Origin: an uncultured Oscillospiraceae bacterium
GTDB taxonomy: Bacteria > Bacillota > Clostridia > Oscillospirales > Ruminococcaceae
Direction: 5' to 3'
Length of the DNA: 39,466 bases
NCBI GenBank assembly: GCA_934481355.1
Contig: CAKSPH010000025.1
Coordinates: 1-39,466, forward strand
The notes under the pieces were generated by a model. It made no database searches. It had not been told where the DNA came from and saw only the letters and a list, made by a program, of their open reading frames with translations. Made by a program: the position numbers and the translations under genes. Shown here one piece after another: positions 31,478 to 39,466 of this stretch. Position 1 is the stretch's first letter. Each line of letters opens with the position of its first letter.

Positions 31478-31532
31478 GGCATAGCGGGGTAGCTCCCCGA
31501 TGGGCGGTAAGTCCTTCCGCCCTGCCTATGCC
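31478..31532 (+). other. Structured RNA fold B upstream of parA
   Basis: GGCATAG (31478-31484) pairs with CTATGCC (31526-31532). Inside are CGGGG/CCCCG (31485-31489, 31495-31499) and GGGCGG/CCGCCC (31502-31507, 31517-31522): a clean three-way junction. A small CTCC-GAAA-GGAG hairpin (31460-31471) precedes it. The parA start lies about 55 nt downstream. It shares its closing helix and layout with fold A. Confidence 0.55.
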
Positions 31533-31587
31533 TTATATATTCAAGGACGGAAATAAAATGTTGCCGAAATGGCAGGAGGACTACATT

Positions 31588-32355
31588 ATGACAAGAAAAA
31601 TCATCGCAATCGCAAACCAGAAAGGCGGCGTAGGTAAGACCACGACCGTTGTAAACATTGCCGCCGGACTGGCTGAACAGGGCAAAAAGGTACTCTGTAT
31701 CGACCTTGATCCGCAGGGCAACCTGAGTGACTATCTCGGCTATGACTTCACCGGCTCCAAGACAATGGTGGACGTACTCAAGGGGCAGGCAAAAATCTCA
31801 GAGTGCATTGTGACTGCGAAAAGCGAAAACATAGATTACATACCGGCTGATATTTCTCTTGCGACTGCCGATATGTTCCTGGCTCAGACGATGTGCCGGG
31901 AGCAGATACTCCGCAAAGCGCTGTTATCTGATGAAAAGACAGCCGAGTATGACTACATACTTATTGACTGCCTCCCTTCGCTGGGAATACTGGTAACGAA
32001 TGCGCTTGCAGCAGCGGACGGCGTAATCATTCCGGTGCAGGTGCAGAAATTTGCACTCAATGGTATCGTCCAGTTTGAGGATATCTTCAATCTGGTAAAG
32101 GATAACATAAATCCCAACCTTGAAATATGCGGCATACTTGAAACTATGACCGACAACACCCAGATGGCACAGGCAGTGGATAAAGCCTTAAAGGAACGCT
32201 ATGGAGGTCTGGTTTACGAAACTACTATCAGCAAGCGTATCGAAGCTGCAAACAGCACCGCTGAGCAGAAGTCGCTTATATCTAAGAAAAACAGCGTACT
32301 CGGTGGACAGTACAGACAGCTTGTTACCGAGATACTCGGCAAGGAGGCTATATAA
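31588..32355 (+). CDS. parA: ParA/Soj-type partition ATPase
   Basis: 255 aa from ATG 31588, chosen because GCAGGAGG lies upstream and IIAIANQKGGVGKTT begins at once. The deviant Walker A KGGVGKTT (12-19), DLDPQGNLS and DYILIDCLPSLG are ParA signatures. It lacks an N-terminal DNA-binding domain, so it is of the chromosomal/Soj type. With ParB, whose start overlaps its stop (TAATG), it should segregate or stabilise the element after excision. Confidence 0.93.
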   Translation: MTRKIIAIANQKGGVGKTTTVVNIAAGLAEQGKKVLCIDLDPQGNLSDYLGYDFTGSKTMVDVLKGQAKISECIVTAKSENIDYIPADISLATADMFLAQTMCREQILRKALLSDEKTAEYDYILIDCLPSLGILVTNALAAADGVIIPVQVQKFALNGIVQFEDIFNLVKDNINPNLEICGILETMTDNTQMAQAVDKALKERYGGLVYETTISKRIEAANSTAEQKSLISKKNSVLGGQYRQLVTEILGKEAI

Positions 32356-33374
32356 TGGGCTTTAATTTAGGAACATCAAGCAACACCGGCAAACTTCACA
32401 TGACAGACTTCCTCAAAACTGACAATGCTGTTCAGAATACCGAAAAAGAAATACCTATAAATCAGCTTGTCCCATGGGAAAATCAGCCGTTCAAAATGTA
32501 CAGCGAATTCAAGCTGCATGAACTTGCTGAGTCCATAAAGGAAAACGGACTGCTTTCGCCTATCATTGTTTGCCCACTTGACAACGGAAAATACCGTATC
32601 ATCGCTGGACACAACCGCGTTGAAGCCTGCAAAATCGCCGGCATAACCAATATTCCAAGCGTTATCAAGGACGTCGATGAGAATCGCGCCAAACTCATGA
32701 TGGCTGACACGAACCTCTGCCAGAGAACTGAACTGCTCCCCTCTGAACGTGCATATGCTTACAAGGCACAGCACGAAGCGCTGATAGCACTGGGAAGCCC
32801 ACGTTCAACGGCTGCCATTGCTGAGAAGTACGGCGAGGGGCGTGCGACAGTTCAGCGGTACATAGCCTGCTCAAGGCTTGTCCCGGAACTTATGGATTTG
32901 CTGGATTCCGGCAGGATCAATCTCCTGCCGGCTGTTTCTTTTTCGGGAATGCCTGACGAAAGTCAGAGAGGCATAGCGTCCTATCTCAATCGATTTCCTG
33001 ATCGGAAAATAACCGCTGAGCAGGCAGAAGAGCTTGCATATCTCAAATTTGTATCTGAAAGCGATATCATCGAACTATACGATGAAACTCCTAAACCTGC
33101 TGAAAAGAGTGATAAAAAATCTACACAGGAGCCGGTTAAGCAGAATACCGAAAAGAAGAAATCCTCGCCTAATCAGTATGCGAAGAAAATCACGCTGAAG
33201 CGTAAGGAAGTCACTGAGATAATCGGCGATGAACTTACCAATGACGAAATATCCGAGTTCTTCTACTTCTGCCTGCAGAAATCTGATTTTCTTTCGGAAT
33301 GGCGTAAGATGTATCTTGAAAGTCAGGACGAAATAAACGCGGGAACGGCTGACGGCGAGGAATATTCAGAATAA
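32355..33374 (+). CDS. parB: ParB-type partition protein
   Basis: 339 aa; the ATG overlaps the parA stop. The ParB/Srx domain has WENQPFKMYSE, LAESIKENGLLSPIIV and RIIAGHNRVEACKIAG (the GxRR box written GHNR), with DTNLCQRTELLPSERA. A helix-turn-helix follows (TAAIAEKYGEGRATVQRYI). The C-terminal ~100 residues are a lysine-rich linker and a helical tail. It should bind a centromere-like site and stimulate the ParA ATPase. No obvious 16-bp parS palindrome was found nearby. Confidence 0.9.
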   Translation: MGFNLGTSSNTGKLHMTDFLKTDNAVQNTEKEIPINQLVPWENQPFKMYSEFKLHELAESIKENGLLSPIIVCPLDNGKYRIIAGHNRVEACKIAGITNIPSVIKDVDENRAKLMMADTNLCQRTELLPSERAYAYKAQHEALIALGSPRSTAAIAEKYGEGRATVQRYIACSRLVPELMDLLDSGRINLLPAVSFSGMPDESQRGIASYLNRFPDRKITAEQAEELAYLKFVSESDIIELYDETPKPAEKSDKKSTQEPVKQNTEKKKSSPNQYAKKITLKRKEVTEIIGDELTNDEISEFFYFCLQKSDFLSEWRKMYLESQDEINAGTADGEEYSE

Positions 33375-33438
33375 GCAATACAGACGCTTGATTTTTCAGC
33401 AATAATATGTTATAATTCAAGAAAGGACGGTGATCCCG

Positions 33439-34254
33439 ATGGCAGACGAAAATAAGCTGCTTGACGACCGCAAAGTCAAGGAAGAAGCGATAAAGCAGTT
33501 CCGGCTCATGGACGACACATTCATGAGCAAGGTTTTCGAAGACAAGGAGTGCGCCGAACTGCTGCTCCGGGTAATACTGAACAAGAACGACCTTACAGTT
33601 CAGAACACGCAGACGCAGTTTGAAATAAAGAATTTGCAGGGACGTTCCGCTAGACTGGATATCTACGCTGTTGATTCCGATGGAGTGAAATACGATGTCG
33701 AGGTTCAGCGCCGTGACAGCGGTGCGGTTCCGAAACGAGGACGATACAACAGCAGCCTGCTGGACGTTAATGCGACCGATCCCGGCGATGATTTCGAAAA
33801 CCTCCCCAGAACTTATGTCATATTTATTACCGAGAGGGATTATTTCAGAGGCGGACAGGAACTGTACGAAATAACCCGATGTGTAAAAAACATGGGACAC
33901 ATTGATTATGGGGACGAATCCTGCATAATCTATGTAAACGGGCAGAATCGTGATGATACGGCGATAGGTCATCTTATGCACGACTTCTTCTGCACGAATC
34001 CGCATGAAATGTACTACGACATTCTGTCTGAACGGACACAGTATTTCAAGGAAAGCAAGGAGGGTGTTGATACTATGTGCAAGATTATGGAAGATTACGC
34101 TGAGAAAAGGGCTAAGATAGCGGCTGATGAACGTTCAATAAGCATGGCTAATAAACTCTGGAACAGCGGAATAAAAGATTTACAGCAGATTTCAGACCTG
34201 ACTGAGCTTCCTCTGGATGAGGTTAAAAAGCTCTTTAAGGGAAAGACAGCCTGA
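33439..34254 (+). CDS. Rpn-family PD-(D/E)XK nuclease (putative transposase family)
   Basis: 271 aa from ATG 33439, with AAAGGACGG 8 nt upstream. MDDTFMSKVFEDKECAELLLR, then ARLDIYAVDSDGVKYDVEVQRR, is the catalytic core: the D of RLDIY and the E-x-Q of VEVQ form the PD-(D/E)XK site. VIFITERDYF and RGGQELYEITR are also typical. The C-terminal ~70 residues form charged helices. Rpn proteins are DNA endonucleases linked to RecA-independent recombination; some act in phage defence. It sits alone between parB and a terminator, so it may be an accessory module of the element. Confidence 0.85.
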   Translation: MADENKLLDDRKVKEEAIKQFRLMDDTFMSKVFEDKECAELLLRVILNKNDLTVQNTQTQFEIKNLQGRSARLDIYAVDSDGVKYDVEVQRRDSGAVPKRGRYNSSLLDVNATDPGDDFENLPRTYVIFITERDYFRGGQELYEITRCVKNMGHIDYGDESCIIYVNGQNRDDTAIGHLMHDFFCTNPHEMYYDILSERTQYFKESKEGVDTMCKIMEDYAEKRAKIAADERSISMANKLWNSGIKDLQQISDLTELPLDEVKKLFKGKTA

Positions 34255-34282
34255 TTTCACAATCACAATTGAATAATTCAGA

Positions 34283-34316
34283 AAAGCGGAGATGCAATAT
34301 TCTCCGCTTTTTATTT
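34283..34316 (+). terminator. Terminator after the Rpn gene
   Basis: Perfect 10-bp stem AAAGCGGAGA/TCTCCGCTTT (34283-34292, 34301-34310) followed by TTATTTT. Confidence 0.9.
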
Positions 34317-34361
34317 TAAAACTCTCCCTAGCCACAGGGGTTTATATACACTTCTCCTTAC

Positions 34362-34386
34362 GGGGCATGGCTGACAGCTGTGCCCC
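34362..34386 (+). other. Hairpin in the intergenic leader before a small gene
   Basis: GGGGCA (34362-34367) pairs with TGCCCC (34381-34386), with GCATAGG shortly after (34396-34402). The position, after a terminator and before a gene, is that of folds A and B, but the closing helix is not present, so it is at best a decayed relative. Confidence 0.3.
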
Positions 34387-34452
34387 ACACTATGCGCATA
34401 GGCGGTAAACCACGCGGCTGCGCTCCAAAATCAATAATGAGGTAGTTCAAAA

Positions 34453-34695
34453 ATGATAGACATACAGTGTAGTCCTCTTGAAGATGATAGCCTGAGTCTG
34501 AATGCACAGTATGTGTTTTGCTGCTTGGTCCTCAACGATGGAAGTCTTGTTGTAGATCACCCAATTATTGCAGCTGGACTGGATGAGCTTATAAGACACG
34601 GATACTTATCAAATGAAGGGGACATAGATGCTGCTAAAGATATTCAGCAAACGTTTAGCCGATTCAATGGAACTGAATGGCAAGAAACAGATTGA
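34453..34695 (+). CDS. Small protein of unknown function
   Basis: 80 aa, not recognised. TGAGGTAG lies 6 nt upstream of ATG 34453. The sequence is acidic, with a hydrophobic centre (AQYVFCCLVLNDGSLVVD) and AAGLDELIRHGYLS, which could be a small helical or winged-helix fold. Its last 68 nt overlap the start of the next gene in another frame, so the two may be coupled. It could be an antirepressor-like partner of the downstream regulator, but nothing in the sequence proves it. Confidence 0.5.
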   Translation: MIDIQCSPLEDDSLSLNAQYVFCCLVLNDGSLVVDHPIIAAGLDELIRHGYLSNEGDIDAAKDIQQTFSRFNGTEWQETD

Positions 34696-35047
34696 TGTTG
34701 CTCGTGAACTTGGGATACCCAAAAGTACACTGAGCAGATATCTGAAAGGAAGTTATGAACCTAAAACAGAGAGAGTCTATCAGCTTTCGGAATATTTTGG
34801 GGTTACTCCCGAATGGTTGATGGGTTACACAAATGACCCACAGGGCCATGTTATGGTAAATAATACCGATATGGGTAAACAAGTTTATTCCAGCGACGAT
34901 GACACGTTTCTCATTACTGAAAAAGAAATCATGCTCGTGCAAGCATACCGCCAGCATGAACAATTGCAGCGTGTTATTGATAAGATTCTTGATTTATCAG
35001 GCGAAACAAGGAAAGGCTTTAAGGTGGCTAGAGTTGAGAAGAAGTAA
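34628..35047 (+). CDS. XRE-family repressor-like regulator
   Basis: 139 aa from ATG 34628, with GAAGGGG 8 nt upstream. NGKKQIDVARELGIPKSTLSRYLKG is a textbook Cro/CI helix-turn-helix, followed by RVYQLSEYFGVTPEWLMGY, common in phage and ICE repressors. The C-terminal part (FLITEKEIMLVQAYRQHEQLQRVIDKILDL) is helical and shared by many such regulators; there is no peptidase domain, so it is not LexA-like. It probably controls the element's own genes. Confidence 0.88.
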   Translation: MLLKIFSKRLADSMELNGKKQIDVARELGIPKSTLSRYLKGSYEPKTERVYQLSEYFGVTPEWLMGYTNDPQGHVMVNNTDMGKQVYSSDDDTFLITEKEIMLVQAYRQHEQLQRVIDKILDLSGETRKGFKVARVEKK

Positions 35048-35068
35048 ATATGTAACGGAGGATATCAC

Positions 35069-36115
35069 ATGGATCTGAACGCACTTAGAAAAATGGCAAG
35101 GAAACAGCGCGAAGCAGAAGAAGCCGAAGATAACACCGCACCGGAACCCACAGTCAAGCGCGTTATTCCTGCTGAAGAACCGACTGCTGACACTGCAATT
35201 TATGTTCCTCTTGAAGATGATGTTGTGGATCCGCTGCCGTTGCCTGATGACGGCTACTCCGTTTCCTCCTCAGTTGCCGAAGATGAACCGAAAGAAGAAA
35301 TGGCAGAGGAACGTCACGGTGAAACGCTCGACGAAATAATCCAAAAGTGTTTTACTGATGAAAAGGCGTACAATATTGAACTGGAAAGGCTTCTTCCTTT
35401 CCGCCGCCCGATATTCACCAATACCGGCGATCTCACAGAGCTGAAATCTGATATTTCAAGAATAGGGATTACCGAGCCGCTGCTCGTTCGCTCTGCCGGC
35501 AACGGAGAATACGAAATCCTCTCTGGTAGCCGGAGAAGAGCTGCTGCTGAGCAGCTCATGTGGACTAAGGTACCCTGCCGGATCGGAAGCAACGACCTGA
35601 TAACCGATGAATACGCTGAGCGTATCGTTGTCGAAAGTAATCGCAGCCGGTTTTCATCACTTCTTTTATCAGAGCAGATAAGAACGGCTGCAGTTCTCGG
35701 AGAAAAATCTGAAGCGGAGCTTCACCTGTCACATGAACAGGCTCAGAAATACGCACATCTCAACTTACTTCAGCAGGATTTCCTAGTCATGCTCGATAAT
35801 GCCGTAATTAATATAGCTGCGGCTGAAATGCTTGCAGACCTCAGCTCAGACGTACAGAGTACGATCATAAATGTTCTGACACAGCACCCGGAGATGAAGC
35901 TCACCGGAGCCAATGTAAAAGAACTGCATGACGAATCCAACTTAACTACTACAGCAATCACCAAGATTCTTAAGCCCAAGCCGCCCGTTAAAATTGCTGT
36001 GCCGGCTGAAATCGTATCGGAATTTATGGAAGGTAAAACGCCTGAAGAACTTACAGAAATAGTGTCTGCTGCTATCCGCAGATATTTCACGGAGGAACAT
36101 GATGTCAAGATTTAA
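35069..36115 (+). CDS. Second ParB-like DNA-binding protein
   Basis: 348 aa. The first ~100 residues are acidic and low in complexity (EAEEAEDNTAPEP; EDEPKEEMAEERHGE). They are followed by a ParB N-domain: LLPFRRPIFTNTGDLTELKSDISRIG, then YEILSGSRRRAAAEQL (GSRRR box), then VVESNRSRFSSLLLSEQI. The tail holds helices and a PPVKIAVPAEIVSEF segment. It differs from the ParB at 32355, and is of the kind that precedes the giant helicase/methylase gene in clostridial integrative elements. Its last 17 nt overlap that gene's start. GGAGG is the ribosome binding site. Confidence 0.85.
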   Translation: MDLNALRKMARKQREAEEAEDNTAPEPTVKRVIPAEEPTADTAIYVPLEDDVVDPLPLPDDGYSVSSSVAEDEPKEEMAEERHGETLDEIIQKCFTDEKAYNIELERLLPFRRPIFTNTGDLTELKSDISRIGITEPLLVRSAGNGEYEILSGSRRRAAAEQLMWTKVPCRIGSNDLITDEYAERIVVESNRSRFSSLLLSEQIRTAAVLGEKSEAELHLSHEQAQKYAHLNLLQQDFLVMLDNAVINIAAAEMLADLSSDVQSTIINVLTQHPEMKLTGANVKELHDESNLTTTAITKILKPKPPVKIAVPAEIVSEFMEGKTPEELTEIVSAAIRRYFTEEHDVKI

Positions 36116-39100
36116 CGATATCGCACAGATATACGATTACAAGCTCTCACAGCTTCGCGACCCACAGGTGTGGCAGAACACACTGCGGCTTACTTCAAAT
36201 TTCTGGCGTCTGAACTTCTGCGCTGCCATGCTTCTTACTGAACAGAACCCTAAAGCCGTTATGTGCGGAACTCTTACCCAGTGGAACAATGTGGGAAGAT
36301 ATGTAAGACACGGAGAACGGTCCACTGCAATTTTCATGGACCGTAATAATACCGAGCTGATGTATCTTTTTGACGTCAGCCAGACCTATGGAAAAACATA
36401 TAATTCCAAGTGGAAACTCTCCGAACGCATGGCTGACGGCATCGTTGGAAAGTACAACACCGAAAATGCAGAAAACGCTATATCTTTTGAAGATTTTTTG
36501 CAGAAAAGTCTTGACAAAAACATAGATACGGTGTATAATTATGATAGCAAACTAAATAGTGCAATGGCAAATGACCCTCGCATCACCCATTTCATTCGCC
36601 AGAGTGCAGAATGCATATGCATGACAAGATGTGGACTTGAAGCTGAGTATGACTTTTCAGCAGCCGCTAAACTTGACAGCGATCTGTCCATAGTCGAAAT
36701 CGGCAATGCAGCTACTGCGCTGGCGCAGGAAGTGCTGCGAGACGTTGACCGGACTGTAAGGAGGAAAGAATATGAGCGTTATGAAGCTGGAGTATGCGGA
36801 AGACATTTACGATATCCCCTACGAGGAAGACAGGAACGGACTGCTGAACCCGAAATTCCGGAATTACGGAAGGAAGGACATGACGCCGCTGGAGCGCAAG
36901 GCAGTCGATATGATGAACGAAATGGATCCGACAGCGCTCGACCTGGTGAACATGAGTGGGCTGTATCTGAGAATCTGGAAGGAGATCGGACGGAAAGCAG
37001 AGAGCGCCAGGAACCGCACGACACGTACTCTGATGAAGAAGGCGCAGCTCAGCCAGACTTACACGGAGAGCGCACAGCAGAGGACGGAAATAGATATAGC
37101 AGCTCAGGAAGCAGCGTGGGATTCGATCCGGACGAGCGTGACATGGCTGGCGGAGGAAGTCAGGAGCCGTGGACAGCTGATGAAGATCAAGGATATTCGT
37201 CTGAGTATGATGACGAAGAGTTAAATGAAGATAACGAGATGGTATCTGATGAAACAGATGCCATTTCTGTTTTTTCAGACAGACCCGAAGAAATCGACTC
37301 AAAAAGTGAATATGCCCAGAAGCTGCTTGAAGATGAGATCCTGCACGGAAATCACTCAGCAGGAGGAAAATTTCGCATAACAGAGTACATTTCGGATAAC
37401 TCCCCTACCAATGACGAGTTTGCGAAGTTTCTGAAAAATGAATACGGAATCGGCGGCGGTTCTCGCAGCGGAATCGTCAAGTTCTCAAATCATGACGGTA
37501 AGGGACTTGCGTTGATCCTCGGAAATAACGGCAATGAACAAACTGTCAGATTTGGCTGGAAGGTCGTTGCAAAGGCAATCCGAAAGGCTGTTGACGAGGG
37601 ACGATACATTACCGAAAAGGATATTGAATCAGCCCGCCGTTATACGCAGTTTGACGCAGAGCATTTTGCAATTCACTATGAGTATCCGCACTGTTTTGAA
37701 AATAGCCGGCTTCAATCTATCCGCAAGGATATTAAGCGCACCGGACTGGATATTCAGATCAGGCTCACACCTGAACTGTTCGCCACTTATGCGGAAGAGT
37801 ATATTCGTGCTCAGCCGCACGTCAAGGAGGAATATCAGAAAATCGAGCGCAGTTCCGTGAATGCTCCCTATTGTTTCAACGACTGGAGCACCGCAGCGGA
37901 AGCCGCACGAACTCTCACAGCTGAATCCGGCTATCCGAAGTTTCGCAGCCTCTGCCGGGATTCAGCTTCGGAACTGGTAACTCAGCTTACGAACCATATC
38001 GGGCATAACCCCGGACTGGGATTCCCGGAAGAAGAAATCACGGAGTTTCTCAATTCTGGTGAAATCTCCGAGGATAAGTGGACGGACGAAATCACGGCGC
38101 AGGTTTTCGGGTATCTTTTCAATATAGAACAACGTGATCACCTATATGACAATAATGTAGCAGCTTTTTCAGAAGAAACCAGCGCTCAGCTGACCTTTGA
38201 TAATTTTGAAGAAGAAAAATCTGATATGTCAATAGGAATAGTTGAACCTACAGAAAAGGACATCTCGGAAAAGCAGCCTACTATCACCTGCGAGTGGAGC
38301 GAAAGTCCAGCATTTGAGGAAGGTAAAACTTACTCCGTCCTCGAATTTGATACTATAATGAAGCGCGAGGATACAGATTGGGTGTCCAAACGTCAGCAGG
38401 AACTTGAAGCATATGGTGGTAACTCTGATAAACTATACGCTGCCATTGACAGCGGAGAACTGAAAGACGATCATCAGGGATATGCTAAAACAAAATTCAC
38501 TATAAATATGCCGGACGGCACAACTTACAGTGAACGTCAGGATATCGGCGATGGATACGGCGGCGTGGTTGACTATCTCTCCAGTTTCAAAGCCTATCAT
38601 TCTGTTGCCGAGAAACTAAAGAAGGCTATCTCAGATGAACTTGAACAGCATACCGATGAACTGCCTCATGATGAGGCAGCTTCTTCTGGAACATTGGAAG
38701 CAGCCATTGAATATATCAATGATTTCTGCGAAACAGAATACGGCAGCACTGCCGATTTCGACGACCTGACCCACGTTGATCTTGCATATACTACTGATGA
38801 GGATACTGACACTATTATCGGTGTATATGCTGATCTTGTGAATTACCGCATAATAACTGAGTACGGCAATGCAAATGCCCGTGAGGAACAGTATGATTCT
38901 TTAGATGAGATGAATGAGGTTGCCTTGAAAAATCTCGCTTTTGACGATCTGGTATATCTCTCTGAAGAAGAAAAGGCACTGCCTTACGATGAGGCAGCTG
39001 ATTTTTCAGTCAATGATAATTCAGACATTCCCGATTTCTTTATTCGGGATATTGAAGAACACAAGGAAATAAGAATTTCTGAAAAAGAAAAGACTGCGCT

Positions 39101-39466
39101 GCTCTACCCGGTAGATAATGCGTCTGACCTAAAACTCGGCAATTACAGATTATCGTATATTGGTGACGAAAGTGCTTATGAACTCATCGCAGACAGTGAA
39201 AAAGCCGGCGCTGATATTTTCGTCCATCAGTTTTCACATAACGATGGTGCCAGCGAAATATACTCATATCTTCGCGAAAAAGATATGCAGCCGTATCACG
39301 ATGACACAGAGGTGCCTCACCGTGATGCACCTGTTCCACAGGAAAATATTGAGCGCAGTACCGTTGTTCAAACAGTACCGCCGGTTGGCAACTACCGCTT
39401 CCCAGAAAATTTCGCATACCCCACCGGTCCGAAAGCCAAATACACCGCCAATGTAACAGCCATAAA
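36099..39466 (+). CDS. Giant ArdC-like/helicase-methylase-type protein of an integrative element (partial, runs off the window)
   Basis: Open from ATG 36099 (or 36102; GGAGG upstream) to the last base, over 1120 codons without a stop. Residues about 1-110 resemble ArdC/LtrC-type N-terminal domains (LRLTSNFWRLNFCAAMLL; WNNVGRYVRHGERSTAIF). Residues about 190-385 are a low-complexity R/E/G/S linker. From about 400 come EILHGNHSAGGKFRI, FLKNEYGIGGGSRSG and VRFGWKVVAKAIRKAV, typical of the module ahead of the SNF2/methylase part in these giant proteins. NYRFPENFAYPTGPKAKY at the end resembles the segment opening the methylase region. Such proteins of ~2000 residues or more are hallmarks of clostridial ICEs and may protect or process transferred DNA. 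The catalytic parts lie beyond the window. Confidence 0.8.
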   Translation, partial: MMSRFNDIAQIYDYKLSQLRDPQVWQNTLRLTSNFWRLNFCAAMLLTEQNPKAVMCGTLTQWNNVGRYVRHGERSTAIFMDRNNTELMYLFDVSQTYGKTYNSKWKLSERMADGIVGKYNTENAENAISFEDFLQKSLDKNIDTVYNYDSKLNSAMANDPRITHFIRQSAECICMTRCGLEAEYDFSAAAKLDSDLSIVEIGNAATALAQEVLRDVDRTVRRKEYERYEAGVCGRHLRYPLRGRQERTAEPEIPELRKEGHDAAGAQGSRYDERNGSDSARPGEHEWAVSENLEGDRTESRERQEPHDTYSDEEGAAQPDLHGERTAEDGNRYSSSGSSVGFDPDERDMAGGGSQEPWTADEDQGYSSEYDDEELNEDNEMVSDETDAISVFSDRPEEIDSKSEYAQKLLEDEILHGNHSAGGKFRITEYISDNSPTNDEFAKFLKNEYGIGGGSRSGIVKFSNHDGKGLALILGNNGNEQTVRFGWKVVAKAIRKAVDEGRYITEKDIESARRYTQFDAEHFAIHYEYPHCFENSRLQSIRKDIKRTGLDIQIRLTPELFATYAEEYIRAQPHVKEEYQKIERSSVNAPYCFNDWSTAAEAARTLTAESGYPKFRSLCRDSASELVTQLTNHIGHNPGLGFPEEEITEFLNSGEISEDKWTDEITAQVFGYLFNIEQRDHLYDNNVAAFSEETSAQLTFDNFEEEKSDMSIGIVEPTEKDISEKQPTITCEWSESPAFEEGKTYSVLEFDTIMKREDTDWVSKRQQELEAYGGNSDKLYAAIDSGELKDDHQGYAKTKFTINMPDGTTYSERQDIGDGYGGVVDYLSSFKAYHSVAEKLKKAISDELEQHTDELPHDEAASSGTLEAAIEYINDFCETEYGSTADFDDLTHVDLAYTTDEDTDTIIGVYADLVNYRIITEYGNANAREEQYDSLDEMNEVALKNLAFDDLVYLSEEEKALPYDEAADFSVNDNSDIPDFFIRDIEEHKEIRISEKEKTALLYPVDNASDLKLGNYRLSYIGDESAYELIADSEKAGADIFVHQFSHNDGASEIYSYLREKDMQPYHDDTEVPHRDAPVPQENIERSTVVQTVPPVGNYRFPENFAYPTGPKAKYTANVTAI
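36772..37224 (+). CDS. TnpV-like protein nested in another frame of the giant gene
   Basis: 150 aa, wholly inside the giant gene (its residues about 225-376) in a different frame on the same strand. It has its own strong ribosome binding site, TAAGGAGGAAA, 7 nt before ATG 36772. MKLEYAEDIYDIPYEE then GLLNPKFRNYGR and a long helical region (MNEMDPTALDLVNMSGLYL; AQQRTEIDIAAQEAAW) recall TnpV-type proteins of clostridial transposons, which begin with a similar 'LEY ... GLLYP ... LGKYG' segment. The composition is that of a folded protein, whereas the host frame is low complexity just here. It is probably a real overlapping gene; its function is unknown. Confidence 0.6.
   Translation: MSVMKLEYAEDIYDIPYEEDRNGLLNPKFRNYGRKDMTPLERKAVDMMNEMDPTALDLVNMSGLYLRIWKEIGRKAESARNRTTRTLMKKAQLSQTYTESAQQRTEIDIAAQEAAWDSIRTSVTWLAEEVRSRGQLMKIKDIRLSMMTKS

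Noticed and set aside
37534..37860. 108-aa plus-strand frame inside the giant gene
   Set aside because: Unlike the nested frame at 36772 it has no ribosome binding site and its composition is not protein-like; the host frame is well conserved in style here.

Overview
The window looks like a chromosomal segment of a gut or rumen Firmicute of the Ruminococcus/Oscillospiraceae type. The grounds are a secreted GH44 glucanase, an arabinose operon under a GntR-LacI-type AraR, a pur operon with archaeal-type PurO plus a formyltransferase-only PurH, AGGAGG ribosome binding sites and consensus sigma-A promoters. The species cannot be named from the sequence. The left ~27.9 kb is chromosomal. From ~27.95 kb to beyond the right edge lies an integrative element.

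Layout. 1-2357: tRNA-Ser(CGA) (minus), a GH27 alpha-galactosidase-family gene and an HD phosphohydrolase. 2357-2545: a palindromic repeat with a related 240-bp copy at 27.3 kb and a short relative at 21.05 kb. 2646-14174: a pur operon behind a promoter and a long attenuator-type leader. Its order is purE, purC, a PurF paralog without the catalytic cysteine, purF, purM, an unknown gene, purN, an unknown gene, a methyltransferase, purO, purH (AICAR formyltransferase only) and guaA. purD, purL and purB are not here. 14377-18556 (minus): one compact operon running precursor peptide (ACGX repeats), radical SAM/SPASM maturase, nitroreductase, PNPOx-ferredoxin fusion, zinc-type macrodomain, SirTM-class sirtuin. 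It is divergent from an HxlR-family regulator, with a perfect 11-bp-arm palindrome between the two promoters. This is the most interesting part of the window: a RiPP locus apparently fused to a reversible ADP-ribosylation pair and redox flavoproteins.

19269-27193: a GH44 enzyme with signal peptide and C-terminal membrane anchor, araR, then a decayed arabinose operon. Only the end of a sugar permease and the start of araA survive, while the FGGY kinase and araD are intact. A relic of a P-loop mobile-element gene and an intact glycerol dehydrogenase follow.

27952-39466: an integrative element. It begins at a 26-nt tRNA 3'-end fragment (attachment site) beside a tyrosine recombinase. It carries a DnaQ-like exonuclease, XRE regulators, a DUF6017-type replication initiator broken by a frameshift, ParA, ParB, an Rpn-family nuclease, a second ParB-like protein and the first ~1120 residues of a giant ArdC/helicase/methylase-type protein that runs off the window. 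A 150-aa TnpV-like gene with its own strong ribosome binding site is nested in another frame of that giant gene. Two similar three-way-junction RNA folds precede the replication and partition genes.

Functional names rest on motif recognition by eye; no database search was run.
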